A stretch of DNA of 36,563 nt from Desulfuromonadaceae bacterium (GTDB taxonomy: Bacteria > Desulfobacterota > Desulfuromonadia > Desulfuromonadales > UBA2294): positions 1 to 36,563 of the forward strand of contig JAGXHN010000007.1 of NCBI GenBank assembly GCA_024636225.1, in the 5' to 3' direction. The notes beneath the pieces are model-generated. The model had not been told where the DNA came from, ran no database searches, and saw only the letters and a program-made list of their open reading frames with translations. A program made the position numbers and the translations under genes. Positions within the stretch are counted from its first letter, which is position 1. Every line of letters starts with the position of its first letter. Below are positions 24,437 through 33,335 of this stretch, one piece after another.

Positions 24437-25141
24437 TCAAATACTTTTCTCTTTGTCTCTGAGCGGAAAATTTCTCGCTGCCTGGCAAACAGAGCTTTCA
24501 TGTGAGTGGTAGAGACCAAAGAACCGGGAGACTTCCAATCTTCGCAGTTCCTTCCACTTCAATGTTCGATGCACCCAGAGGGCGGGGATATTTTCGGCCC
24601 AATAACACCCTAACGCCCGGGCATAGCCATTCTTTTTGATCTCATGCAGGACCCCGTTCTGAAGGAGATTAGCCAGATTATTCCCCCTCTTGCCGGGATA
24701 GAGATACATATCAAACGCGTAGACATCTTTATCTTTACATTCAAATTTGAGCCATTTCAGATCAGGATGGACTCTCCCTTTGTGCGGATCGAAGTTGCTG
24801 GTATACCAGATATCCCCACACACCTCTTGTCCTCTGACCACTGCTACTCCACGGTATCCATTTTTCAGATAGCCGATGATCTTCTTCAACCTCTTCTTGT
24901 CCGGGTAGATCAGCAGACCCTCACTTGTGGCATTTTGCATTAATGTCTCCGGGGTTATCGCTACAAGCGTGACCCCGGCTTGTTCCATTGCATCCGTGAT
25001 CGGGGATAATGTCGACAGATCTTTTTCAGCCGTAACGGCCACTTTGTTTATATGCAGATTTGACTGCAGATAATAATAAAGCCGATCAATTTTAACCGCT
25101 TTCAGAATTCTTTTAAGTCGCGTTGATCGATTCTTTGCCAT
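24437..25141 (-). CDS. GNAT-like acyltransferase
   Basis: 234-aa protein with a basic N-terminus (MAKNRSTRLKRIL). The C-terminal part reads as a GNAT core: GDIWYTSNF, VYAFDMYLYPGKRGNNLANLL with a degenerate acyl-CoA-binding loop, then KNGYARALGCYWAENIPALWVHRTLKWKELRRLEV. I am fairly sure of the fold but not of the donor or acceptor. The start is the ATG at 25141, with AGAGG six bases upstream; an in-frame ATG at 25195 has no ribosome binding site. It follows the aminotransferase gene after 71 bp and precedes the CelD-like gene. A plausible job is N-acylation of the amino sugar made by the aminotransferase. Confidence 0.72.
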   Translation of the reverse strand: MAKNRSTRLKRILKAVKIDRLYYYLQSNLHINKVAVTAEKDLSTLSPITDAMEQAGVTLVAITPETLMQNATSEGLLIYPDKKRLKKIIGYLKNGYRGVAVVRGQEVCGDIWYTSNFDPHKGRVHPDLKWLKFECKDKDVYAFDMYLYPGKRGNNLANLLQNGVLHEIKKNGYARALGCYWAENIPALWVHRTLKWKELRRLEVSRFFGLYHSHESSVCQAARNFPLRDKEKSI

Positions 25142-25200
25142 AAGAGCCTCTCCCTTTTCGATACACTTCCCCCCAATAATCAACAGACCGCACAAAGAAC

Positions 25201-25218
25201 AAAAAAAGGTTGTTAACC
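25201..25218 (-). terminator. Weak intrinsic-terminator-like hairpin after the aminotransferase gene
   Basis: On the minus strand GGTTAACAACC is followed by seven T residues (25207-25201); a 4-bp stem with a 3-nt loop overlaps the TAA stop codon. The stem is too short for a strong terminator, but it falls at the boundary between the conserved XrtA core genes and the variable tailoring genes and could attenuate read-through. Confidence 0.22.
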
Positions 25219-26457
25219 AGCTCTTTCGATCTGCTCTGCAGCTGTCACCTTGCTGACGATCCCATCCCGGTCAAACAGACGCGCGATGCGCTGGCGGTCA
25301 TAATTGGAGACCAAAGGGTGCACCGGCAGCGTTGCAAGACGATGAACCAGCTGTTGTGCCACCGGAAACTGCTTTCCGGCGAAGGTCTCTTTGAGTTCGG
25401 TGATCCCGGCGATCGTGTCGGGATAGACCGCCGCCAACCCGAGGCCGTACCGTTCGCTTTCGTGCAACAACGCCCGACGAACCGTCTCATCGGCACACTC
25501 AATCGGGAAGCGGATCAGATCGGGTAACGATTCGGCCGTCAGATACGGTTTGACCGTGTTGTTGGTACTTTGCACCTCCCATTTTTTGGCATTGAATCGT
25601 CGCTGTGTCCTGAAACGCTCGAGCCGCTCCTGCCAGGATAAAGTCAAGCCGGCCTGAAATTTTGAAAAAGACCGGATCGAAAAATCCGGATCAAAATGCG
25701 TCGCACCTATCTGCAGAAACGGCAAGCTTTTCGGCAACCAGAAGAGCGCGGGGGAGGTCAACAGCTTCAATGCCAGAGCGGTCAGAACAAGCGTTACAAG
25801 TTCAAAAAAGCTATACGGTTTCAACTCTGACAGCTCCTCTTCGATGGCGGCGGCAATTTCGCGATTGTCGGTCAGAAGAATCCCCCCTTCGACGGTAGAA
25901 AACGCCTTCCCTCTGCCGAGGCTGAACAGACTGATATCCCCCGCTCTACCGAGCCGTTCGCCTTTCCATGTCGCCCCCAGAGCCTGAGCGGCATCTTCAA
26001 CAACAGGAATGGGTCGATCCTGCAGCAACCGCCGCAAACGCGAAATATCGGCAGGAGAGCCAAACAGATGGGTCGGCACCACACACAAAAGTCGCGGATC
26101 ATCCAGGGACGATTTCAACTGATCCTGATCAAAATCGAATGTTCCCGGCTCAATGTCGCAAAGTGCCACCTGCAACCCGGCCCGGACGATGGCCGACGGA
26201 ACGGAATAACAGGTGAGAGCCGGAATCAGGACCCGATCCTTTCCGGGATAAAGCCTTTTTAGTGCGAGCAAGGCGACGGTCAAAGCAGCCTTGCCGGATG
26301 AAAACAGGTAGCAGTAACGGCGATTAAAACAGGTCTGAAGTTCCTGTATAAACCGCTCAGTCTCCGCCTCAGCGCGCAGCAATCCCTGTAATCCAGAGAG
26401 GAGCCCTCTCCAGCTGATGGGTGCAGCCGCCGGTGGAACTGTTCTGCCGATTCTCAT
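25213..26457 (-). CDS. DegT/DnrJ/EryC1/StrS-type PLP aminotransferase
   Basis: Fold-type I PLP enzyme of 414 aa of the sugar aminotransferase family, likely making an amino sugar for the EPS. The expected motifs are SSGKAALTVALLAL (53-66), which binds PLP phosphate, LIPALTCYSVPSAI (77-90), VVEDAAQALGATW (152-164), with Asp155 pairing with the PLP nitrogen, and SLGRGKAFSTVEGG (179-192), with Lys184 as the Schiff-base lysine. A strongly hydrophobic stretch (about 217-248, FFELVTLVLTALALKLL and on) is unusual for a soluble aminotransferase and could associate with the membrane. ATG at 26457 has AGGA eight bases upstream and follows the FemAB-like gene by 1 bp. A nucleotide-keto-sugar substrate is typical for the family but not proven here. 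Confidence 0.87.
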   Translation of the reverse strand: MRIGRTVPPAAAPISWRGLLSGLQGLLRAEAETERFIQELQTCFNRRYCYLFSSGKAALTVALLALKRLYPGKDRVLIPALTCYSVPSAIVRAGLQVALCDIEPGTFDFDQDQLKSSLDDPRLLCVVPTHLFGSPADISRLRRLLQDRPIPVVEDAAQALGATWKGERLGRAGDISLFSLGRGKAFSTVEGGILLTDNREIAAAIEEELSELKPYSFFELVTLVLTALALKLLTSPALFWLPKSLPFLQIGATHFDPDFSIRSFSKFQAGLTLSWQERLERFRTQRRFNAKKWEVQSTNNTVKPYLTAESLPDLIRFPIECADETVRRALLHESERYGLGLAAVYPDTIAGITELKETFAGKQFPVAQQLVHRLATLPVHPLVSNYDRQRIARLFDRDGIVSKVTAAEQIERAG

Positions 26458-26458
26458 C

Positions 26459-27541
26459 TTAAAGTCCTATATGTTTTCGGATCGCGGGGCCGAGCATCCG
26501 GCTGATCGGTACCGGCATTCTTTTCCAGAGCTGCACCGCGACATTGAACATCGGCCGATCGCCAGTGGCCGCAGAGATGGGACGCTGAAGACTCAGATTT
26601 GGAAAATTGACCCAGCACAATCGAACCGGGTGTGCCCCCCACTGTTGCTTGAACCTGTATGGACCAGACCCTTCCATTGATCGCCCGAAGTCAAACCTGG
26701 AAAAACCGTGATTGCAGCCATACTCAAGCATCGTCCAATAGAGGAGCATGTTCGGGTTGAACAGCTGATATTTTCGCAAAGAAGAAGCCCATGGATTGTA
26801 AACCGTCTGGTTCAGTGTACAGATGATGCTCCCGGCCACCGGTTCCCCCCCTTTGTAGACAACAAAGATCCGGGAACGGGCAGGGAACAGTTCGAGGATA
26901 TTCTGCAGGAAAATTTTTGAATGCACGGGGGATCCGAGATCGCGCATATTGATGGTGAAGACACGATAAAAGTCATCGAGAAATTCAACTCCTCCGACCC
27001 GTGTCTCCAAGCCGGACTGAATCGATTTTTTCACCTGACTTCTCAATTTCGACCTGAACGATTGCATCAAGACATCAGAACGGTCTGGAAGTTCAATCAC
27101 CATCCTGACTCTATCCCCCGAAGAAGAGCACCTTGAGATTAAATTTTGCTTGATTTCGGGCCTGATTTGCGCGGGGCCAAAACTCCCCCCCTGTCGCAAC
27201 TCGACAGCGTCGGCCCTGACCCGATGCATCAGATTCAACGCCTCGTGAATCAGACAGCTGGCGATAACATCGTTATCGGCCAAGACCCCGGCCATATCGA
27301 GAAAAGGGAGTGAAATTAGAGAGTTGCCAGACAAGACATGTTTCATATGTACCAGCGGCAAGATACCGACCAGCCTACGATTCTTCCGCGCCAGAAGGAA
27401 GTGTGACGAATGACCGTAGCTCTCTTCGATCACCCTTTGCCAGCCGGAAAGATGATACGGCGTTGCCATACGGTTCCTGGCGACATAGTTATCCCAGCAG
27501 AGAATATCTGTCGGTTGCATTGATTTGATTTCGATAGCCAT
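26459..27541 (-). CDS. FemAB-like protein, XrtA/PEP-CTERM-associated
   Basis: 360-aa GNAT-fold protein of the FemAB-like family TIGR03019, found with exosortase A loci. It has two GNAT-like halves; signature stretches are YHLSGWQRVIEESYGHSSHF (29-48), FRSKLRSQVKKSIQSG, VYNPWASSLRKYQLFNPNMLLYW and the terminal FDFGRSMEGSGPYRFKQQWG, where the FGRS-x5-GxYxFKxxWG ending is diagnostic. FemAB proteins transfer aminoacyl groups from tRNA to peptidoglycan; the role of this branch in EPS or protein-sorting loci is unknown. ATG at 27541 with GAGGG about seven bases upstream, 9 bp after the deacetylase gene. Confidence 0.9.
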   Translation of the reverse strand: MAIEIKSMQPTDILCWDNYVARNRMATPYHLSGWQRVIEESYGHSSHFLLARKNRRLVGILPLVHMKHVLSGNSLISLPFLDMAGVLADNDVIASCLIHEALNLMHRVRADAVELRQGGSFGPAQIRPEIKQNLISRCSSSGDRVRMVIELPDRSDVLMQSFRSKLRSQVKKSIQSGLETRVGGVEFLDDFYRVFTINMRDLGSPVHSKIFLQNILELFPARSRIFVVYKGGEPVAGSIICTLNQTVYNPWASSLRKYQLFNPNMLLYWTMLEYGCNHGFSRFDFGRSMEGSGPYRFKQQWGAHPVRLCWVNFPNLSLQRPISAATGDRPMFNVAVQLWKRMPVPISRMLGPAIRKHIGL

Positions 27542-27550
27542 ATCACACCC

Positions 27551-28513
27551 TCATTTTTTTACTGAAACGGATTGGTCGAACTCGCAAGCACCTTCAACAA
27601 CAGAAGTAGAGTTGCTTTCAGCCGTAAATCGTTTGCCCAGTACCGTATCGATCGTCGAAAAACTGAAATCCTGCAACAGGCGCGTAAACCGGACTTCGGT
27701 CTTATCGAGGTTGAGATAATGACGAAAGCGACTCTTGATTCCGGCATTCTTCATCCTTGGTTGTTCAGGGTCGAATTCCCATGGATGAATATAAAAAACA
27801 AACGGCCGCTCTTCCCGGGAATTGATCTGATTCAGTCCTACACGGGTCAAGAGATAAGGATAGAGCCGGAAGTAGCCGCCACCGGAAATCGGCAGATTGC
27901 AACCGGCCCGATTCAAGGTTGAAATCGGCACCTCAAAAATCTCGCAGTCAGGGTCCTGTTCAGAGCCCGGCATCCAGTCGCCGCTTCCGGTACGTTGTAA
28001 AGAGAAAGGAAAGCGGGGCCAATCAAAGCTCCCGTAGAGATCATGCTGCACCGGAAAGACGCTCGAATCGTAGCGGTACCCGGCCTCGACCAGTTCGTCA
28101 AATGCCCAGAGAGAATCGGGATTGATCGAATAACTCGGGGCACGATACCCCTTAACCACGACGCCGGTCAGATCTTCCAGGAGCTGTTTACTCTGGCGGA
28201 TATCGTTACGAAACGCACTGCGACTCTGGGTCGGAACCCGCTGATGAGCATAACCGTGACTGGCTATTTCATGTCCGAGAGCAGCAATTCTTTTAACCAG
28301 CGCAGGTGAATACCGGGCTATCCAGCCGAGCACAAAAAATGTCGCTTTGATATCGTAGGCAGATAAAATATCGAGTATTTTGTTGGTATTTTGCTCGACG
28401 CGGCTCTCGAATCCAGGCCAGCTCGACACCGGATTTATCTTCTCAAAAGCCGAAACCTGAAAGTAGTCTTCCACATCGATCGACAGCATGTTGACAATCG
28501 CCTTCTTTCCCAT
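27551..28513 (-). CDS. XrtA-associated polysaccharide deacetylase
   Basis: NodB-type deacetylase of 320 aa matching TIGR03006, the deacetylase found in XrtA EPS loci. It shows MLSIDVEDYFQVSAFE near the start (catalytic Asp pair region), HEIASHGYAHQRV with the metal histidines, KGYRAPSYSI and FYIHPWEFDPEQPR. There is no signal peptide, as is usual for the family. The long start at 28540 is a TTG without support; ATG at 28513 has AAGGGGG about five bases upstream. It is expected to deacetylate sugars of the polymer or its precursor. It is flanked by the secretion-type ATPase gene and the FemAB-like gene, the standard order. Confidence 0.93.
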   Translation of the reverse strand: MGKKAIVNMLSIDVEDYFQVSAFEKINPVSSWPGFESRVEQNTNKILDILSAYDIKATFFVLGWIARYSPALVKRIAALGHEIASHGYAHQRVPTQSRSAFRNDIRQSKQLLEDLTGVVVKGYRAPSYSINPDSLWAFDELVEAGYRYDSSVFPVQHDLYGSFDWPRFPFSLQRTGSGDWMPGSEQDPDCEIFEVPISTLNRAGCNLPISGGGYFRLYPYLLTRVGLNQINSREERPFVFYIHPWEFDPEQPRMKNAGIKSRFRHYLNLDKTEVRFTRLLQDFSFSTIDTVLGKRFTAESNSTSVVEGACEFDQSVSVKK

Positions 28514-28543
28514 CGCGCCCCCTTTTAATACGACAGACAAAAC

Positions 28544-29653
28544 TCATTTCATCTTGGTAAGAACCTGTTTACTGTTGTTTCGAAACGGACTTTTGTGCCC
28601 GCTTTTGGTTTGAACCTGCTCCATGAACCGTTGCTCGATCGTCTGGAGGGTGGCAGTGATCCCCACAAGCTGATCACGAATCGTGTCGATCTGAACAATC
28701 TGCTTTTTGGTGATTTTTTTCAGAATTTCTTCATATCGCTGCTGTCTTTTCTGGATCTGCTGCAACAGTTCCCAACTCTTCTGATCGTGTAAAGACGGCG
28801 CTACCACCTGGCGCGCAGGTGCAGACTTATCATGTTTGGCAAAGGCGACAGAGGAACGGAGTTCTTCGACCAGCTCATGCAGAAAAGAGGCAGAAATTTC
28901 AGTGATCTGATCGCTGAATGCCGCCAATAACAGGTAATCGCCTAAAATGTTAATCAACCGCGGCACGCCGTTGCAGAGTTTGTAAATCTGTTCAAACGCC
29001 CCTTCCGGCAGAGTGATGGCCGCACGATTTCCAGCACACTCCAGTCGATGGTAGAAGTAATTGCAGGTTTCATCCAGAGTGAGCCGCTCGAGATGACAAC
29101 TGACGCTCAGACGCTGCCGCAGCTGCGTCAACGCTTTCTGATTCAGGATCGTCTGCAGTTCGGGCTGACCGACCATAATGATTTGCAGCAGCTTTTCACT
29201 CCCCGACTCCAGATTAGATAACAGTCGAATCTCCTCCAGTGTCTCATTCGAAAGATTCTGTGCCTCATCTATGATCAGGAGTGGCTTCTCTTTTCGGGTA
29301 TAACAATCGATCAGAAAATCGTTCAGATCCTTAATCAATTTCACTTTATCGAGTCTTGTGACAGCCAGACCGAAATCCATATTGATCAATCCGAGCAGCT
29401 GCGACGGATCAATCTGGGTATTAAAAACCCGAGAGATAACAGCCCGATCATCAAGGCGATTCATCAATGCACGAAGCAGTGTCGTCTTGCCGGAACCGAT
29501 ATCGCCGGTCAGGAGAATGAACCCGGCCCGTTCATCAAACCCGTACTGCAGATAATTCATCGCCCGACGATGGGTGTTGCTCATGTACAGAAACTGCGGG
29601 TCCGGCAGCAGATCAAACGGTTTTTGTTTAAAATTAAAGAAAGACTCGTACAT
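28544..29653 (-). CDS. XrtA-associated ExeA-like AAA ATPase
   Basis: 369-aa ATPase of the ExeA/general-secretion type (TIGR03015 pattern). It opens MYESFFNFKQKPFDLLPDP, as ExeA-like proteins do. Walker A is LLTGDIGSGKTTL (47-59), Walker B LLIIDEAQNL (125-134) and a sensor/arginine region includes QLRQRLSVSCHLERL. The last part (about 285-365) is charged and probably coiled-coil, in place of the peptidoglycan-binding domain of classical ExeA. Its role in EPS assembly is unproven; it is thought to energise a step of export or assembly. ATG at 29653 with GAGGT eight bases upstream. Confidence 0.93.
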   Translation of the reverse strand: MYESFFNFKQKPFDLLPDPQFLYMSNTHRRAMNYLQYGFDERAGFILLTGDIGSGKTTLLRALMNRLDDRAVISRVFNTQIDPSQLLGLINMDFGLAVTRLDKVKLIKDLNDFLIDCYTRKEKPLLIIDEAQNLSNETLEEIRLLSNLESGSEKLLQIIMVGQPELQTILNQKALTQLRQRLSVSCHLERLTLDETCNYFYHRLECAGNRAAITLPEGAFEQIYKLCNGVPRLINILGDYLLLAAFSDQITEISASFLHELVEELRSSVAFAKHDKSAPARQVVAPSLHDQKSWELLQQIQKRQQRYEEILKKITKKQIVQIDTIRDQLVGITATLQTIEQRFMEQVQTKSGHKSPFRNNSKQVLTKMK

Positions 29654-29668
29654 CTTTTTGACCTCACT

Positions 29669-30916
29669 TCAATGAATCAGGTTGTACGTCAGCTGCAGAT
29701 CACAGGAGACCCGGTTTTCCCGGTAATCATTTACATCCAGATCAGAATCGTTATTGCGGAAGAGATAGCGACAGCCGAAAACAATATACTCACGCGGGGT
29801 ATAAACGAATGATGCACCGAAACTGTAACGATCAATATTTTCAGTGACCGGCTCAAACTCAAGACGGCTTCCGTCAGCATTGATTCCAAACAATACTTTC
29901 GGCGTCAGTTGATAGGAGGCCGTGCCGACAACACCATACTCTTGATCATCCCGCCAGACCTGAACATACTCACTCATTGAATAGAGCAGGCCAAGCCGCC
30001 AGCTCAGACGACTGTTATAGGCAATTCCGCCATCGCCACGCCAGATTCGATAAAGACCGTCCTGTATGTCATAGTCAAAATTTTTGATGTAATTAAGATC
30101 TAAAACCCAACGCACAACCGGCGTATATAGCAGCTGGCAGTCATAAACGCGTGTATTGAAATTCTCGCCGGTCTCATACTCGAACCAGCTCATCCCCGCC
30201 TTGGCAGATATTGTGGTCGAAGCAAACGGTCGCCACTCACCACCGACCCTTCCCTGTATACGGTCGTAATCGTAGTTGATTTTGGCCGCCAGATGCTCAT
30301 AAAGCCCCTCCAGTTGCAGGTCGATAAGAGCCGATTGCCGCCTGTTCAACAGCAGTTCAACGCGTTGAGTTTCGGTTTCGTCAGCATTTTGCGTATCGTA
30401 CTGAACGGTTTCGTATGAGTAAGCCGTCTCGAAAAAATGCCGTAATCCGATATCGAGATGATAGACCGGACGGATGCGTCCGAGATAACGGTTGGTCGTA
30501 TTACTAAGGGGTAAATCGACGACATCGGAACGCCGCCGATCAAGGTTTTCTCTTCTGGCATCACCATACAGCTCAATACGCAATGCTCGCTCCGGCAAAA
30601 TCACTCCATCCAGAACCCCGATGTGCGTATCAGCCCGATCGTTAAAAGACGGCTGATTCAGATAGCGATACCTTTCATATCGGTATTGAAATGAAATATT
30701 CAGTTCTTTGCTCCGCTCTGCCATCCAGAGATAGGGGGCTACGGTCACAATCCATTCTTCATATTTGTCTGTTTCAGTCAAAAACAGGTTGTCGGTCATT
30801 TCAAGTCGCGTATAGAGCCCGGGATGCAGTGAGAATTCGGCTCGACACTCTCCTGAAATCAAAAGAACGAGCAGAGAAAAACCGATTATGCAGAGTCGAA
30901 AAAAACCTTGATGCAC
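29669..30916 (-). CDS. XrtA-associated outer-membrane beta-barrel protein
   Basis: 415-aa outer-membrane protein of the TIGR03016 type. A signal peptide ends with ECRA before Glu27. The rest has alternating hydrophobic/polar strands rich in aromatic residues (ISFQYRYERYRYLNQ and the like) and ends in a strand pair finishing VSCDLQLTYNLIH, as expected for a barrel of about 14-16 strands. It starts with GTG at 30916, supported by GGAGGG five bases upstream. In XrtA loci this protein is thought to be the outer-membrane partner of EPS export, though direct evidence is lacking. It lies between the tyrosine kinase and ATPase genes. Confidence 0.9.
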   Translation of the reverse strand: MHQGFFRLCIIGFSLLVLLISGECRAEFSLHPGLYTRLEMTDNLFLTETDKYEEWIVTVAPYLWMAERSKELNISFQYRYERYRYLNQPSFNDRADTHIGVLDGVILPERALRIELYGDARRENLDRRRSDVVDLPLSNTTNRYLGRIRPVYHLDIGLRHFFETAYSYETVQYDTQNADETETQRVELLLNRRQSALIDLQLEGLYEHLAAKINYDYDRIQGRVGGEWRPFASTTISAKAGMSWFEYETGENFNTRVYDCQLLYTPVVRWVLDLNYIKNFDYDIQDGLYRIWRGDGGIAYNSRLSWRLGLLYSMSEYVQVWRDDQEYGVVGTASYQLTPKVLFGINADGSRLEFEPVTENIDRYSFGASFVYTPREYIVFGCRYLFRNNDSDLDVNDYRENRVSCDLQLTYNLIH

Positions 30917-30930
30917 CGTAACCCTCCGTT

Positions 30931-31755
30931 TTATTTCATACCGTAGTAGTAGGAACCATAGTTGGTCTTCGGCAACGTTGCATCGTTACAGATCAGTCCC
31001 AGCAGATTGAATTCACTCATAATATCGAGACCTTCTTCTATCTGGGCCAGATTCGAATACCCCTGTCGGCAGACGAAAAGAACATGATCGACCATCTCGC
31101 CCAGCACGCGTAAATCAGCAAAAGGGAGGATCGGCGGTGTGTCGAGCAACACATAGCGATCGTGATAACGATTTTTCAACTCCCCCATCAACATCTGCAT
31201 CCGTTTCGAGGTCAGCAATTCCAGTGGATCGAGAATCTTCTCTCCGGCAGGGATCAGACAAAGGTTCCCCAATCCGACCTTATGCATCACTTTCTCAATC
31301 GGCACCCCGTCACGCAGATAGTGCACCAGGCCAAATTCAGGTTTAACGTTGAGCATCAGATGCAGTTGCGGATTTCTCAGGTCGGTATCGACCAGAACAA
31401 CCGAATAATCTGCAGACCGGGCCAGAGAGAGCGCCAGATTCATCACGGTCAACGATTTCCCTTCTCCAGGAACAGAACTTGTCACCAGAAGCGTATTGTT
31501 GAACGGTTTAAGGTTCGTCTTTCGGATAAGCAGCGAACGGAGTTTTTTATACTGCTCGGCAGCTGAGCCGTTGGGATCGACCAAGGGGACCAGCAGGGGA
31601 TTAACGACCCGGATCGATTTAACTCCAGCATATCCAGCCGACGCGAGTGAGTGCTTTTGCGCACGCCCCTGTCCGGATTTCTGATGATCAGAGGGGTGCC
31701 TTCCTTCCAGTTTTTTCTCTGCTGCCAACTCTATTGCTTTATCGATTCGACTCAT
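30931..31755 (-). CDS. BY-type tyrosine autokinase, XrtA-associated
   Basis: Bacterial tyrosine kinase of the Wzc/CpsD kind (TIGR03018 pattern), 274 aa. Motifs: SSVPGEGKS (Walker A, 93-101), VVLVDTDLRNP (Walker A', 119-129) and YVLLDTPPIL (Walker B, 201-210). A cluster NYGSYYYG near the end (Tyr266 and Tyr269-271) supplies autophosphorylation sites, a shorter tail than in Wzc. There are no membrane helices; the membrane partner is the separate chain-length protein encoded upstream, as in the Gram-positive-like split arrangement. ATG at 31755 with AGGA seven bases upstream. The LMW-PTP at 14105-14695 is the likely opposing enzyme. Confidence 0.93.
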   Translation of the reverse strand: MSRIDKAIELAAEKKLEGRHPSDHQKSGQGRAQKHSLASAGYAGVKSIRVVNPLLVPLVDPNGSAAEQYKKLRSLLIRKTNLKPFNNTLLVTSSVPGEGKSLTVMNLALSLARSADYSVVLVDTDLRNPQLHLMLNVKPEFGLVHYLRDGVPIEKVMHKVGLGNLCLIPAGEKILDPLELLTSKRMQMLMGELKNRYHDRYVLLDTPPILPFADLRVLGEMVDHVLFVCRQGYSNLAQIEEGLDIMSEFNLLGLICNDATLPKTNYGSYYYGMK

Positions 31756-31790
31756 AACTGGATCCTGACTGTTGAATGGGTAAGGTTGAA

Positions 31791-33299
31791 TTAAAACATC
31801 CCTTTATAAGTTTCGAGCAAAAGGATCCCCAATACACCGGCAAAATATACTGCCGTGGCCAGATAGACGATCGTATCGAGCCGTTCGACCCGCTGAATCT
31901 GGGCGGGATTATCAATACTTGGAATAACTGACAGAATCGGGATATCAAATCTTTGCAGCTGATCGAGAGAATTCAAGTTGTTACTGGAGTTATCCAGAAT
32001 AAACACAACTGCGAAACCAGAACCAAGACCGACGGCAATCGACAGAAAAACATACATCAACAAATTGGGAGAGATCGGTATCTTCGGCAAAAATGCCGCA
32101 TCGACGATTCGAAAGGTTGCTGCCTTGTCACCAATCTCCATCTGTTTGGAGACTTCTGATTGGCTATGGCGCAAAAGCAGCTCTTCATATATCCGGCGAT
32201 TTGAATCCCGTTCCTGCACCAGCAGCGCGAGATTTTTCTGATTTTCAGGGACATTCTGCAGATTCTGTTCACGTTCAGATAAAATTTTTGTCAGCTGCAG
32301 CTTGCGACTCTGCAAGGAACTGATCTCTGCCTCAAGTGCGAACAGACTCTGTTGCAGCTCCTGAAAAACCGGATTGACAATGCTCATTTCTGTCGTTGAG
32401 GGGGGTGCATTCGCGCCTCCTCTGGCTTTGGCGAGTTTCAATGCCTGAATTTCAGCTTTGAGACGGACAACTTCCGGATAACTGGTGGTAAAAGTCGTCA
32501 GGAGTTGCTGCATTTTCGTCTCCAGAGAGAGGATTCGATCCCCCTGCGCCTGTTCATTAAATAGAGGAATATTGGCCGGAAGCCGTTTCAACTGCTCACG
32601 GCGCTGATCCAGTTGAGCGGTCAGCGTTGCCAGAGAGATATTCAGTTCTTCAACTTCTCGCTGATACTGTCGCAAATCGCTAATAATCGAATCTTCATTG
32701 ATCGTGATGAAGACCCCCTGTTTTTTTCTGAAATCGATGATCGCATCCTCGGTCTTTTCAAGTTTTTCCCGGAAAAAAGCGATCTGTTCATCCAGAAATC
32801 TTTTGGCACCATAGGTCTCGGCGCGTGTTCCGCTGAGGCTCTCTTCGACATAGGTTGAAACCAGCATATTGATAAAATCCTGTGCAAAGTTCGGATCACT
32901 ATCAACAATCGACACGATAAACAGTTCGTTTTTTTTGACTTCTATGTTGATCCGTTTGACCAAACCATTCACAAAAGGTTCAACTTTGTTATCTTCCCCG
33001 GAGATAACCGGATGGCCGAGTTTTTCCAAAACCCGCGTCAGCAGTCCACGACTGAGCAAAGCATAACGCAGAACACCAATCCGCTCATCCATGTCCGGCG
33101 TGACAGCGATCCCCTCAACGAGATTGTTGATCACATTTGATTCGATAAAAACTGTGGAGGCCGCTTCATACTGTTTTGGACGTGTGTAGCTCCACGCCAG
33201 CATAATTGTCATCACCAGTAGCGAAACCGATATAAACAGATAACGTCTTTTGTAGATCAGATTTAAATATCTGATTAACTCTTGAAGTGATGCATTCAT
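31791..33299 (-). CDS. Polysaccharide chain-length determinant (Wzz/GNVR type), XrtA-associated
   Basis: 502-aa inner-membrane co-polymerase of the TIGR03007 type. A cytoplasmic start (1-19) leads into a membrane helix (about 20-37), a long periplasmic part with heptad-rich coiled-coil regions (about 165-400), then a helix near 420-440 after PKIPISPNLL, and a final helix near 474-494. There is no kinase domain; the BY-kinase is encoded next. It sets polymer length and couples polymerisation to export. ATG at 33299 with AAGGGG eight bases upstream. Confidence 0.93.
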   Translation of the reverse strand: MNASLQELIRYLNLIYKRRYLFISVSLLVMTIMLAWSYTRPKQYEAASTVFIESNVINNLVEGIAVTPDMDERIGVLRYALLSRGLLTRVLEKLGHPVISGEDNKVEPFVNGLVKRINIEVKKNELFIVSIVDSDPNFAQDFINMLVSTYVEESLSGTRAETYGAKRFLDEQIAFFREKLEKTEDAIIDFRKKQGVFITINEDSIISDLRQYQREVEELNISLATLTAQLDQRREQLKRLPANIPLFNEQAQGDRILSLETKMQQLLTTFTTSYPEVVRLKAEIQALKLAKARGGANAPPSTTEMSIVNPVFQELQQSLFALEAEISSLQSRKLQLTKILSEREQNLQNVPENQKNLALLVQERDSNRRIYEELLLRHSQSEVSKQMEIGDKAATFRIVDAAFLPKIPISPNLLMYVFLSIAVGLGSGFAVVFILDNSSNNLNSLDQLQRFDIPILSVIPSIDNPAQIQRVERLDTIVYLATAVYFAGVLGILLLETYKGMF

Positions 33300-33335
33300 A
33301 AACCACCCCTTGGATATTCTGTCGTTCTTTACCCG

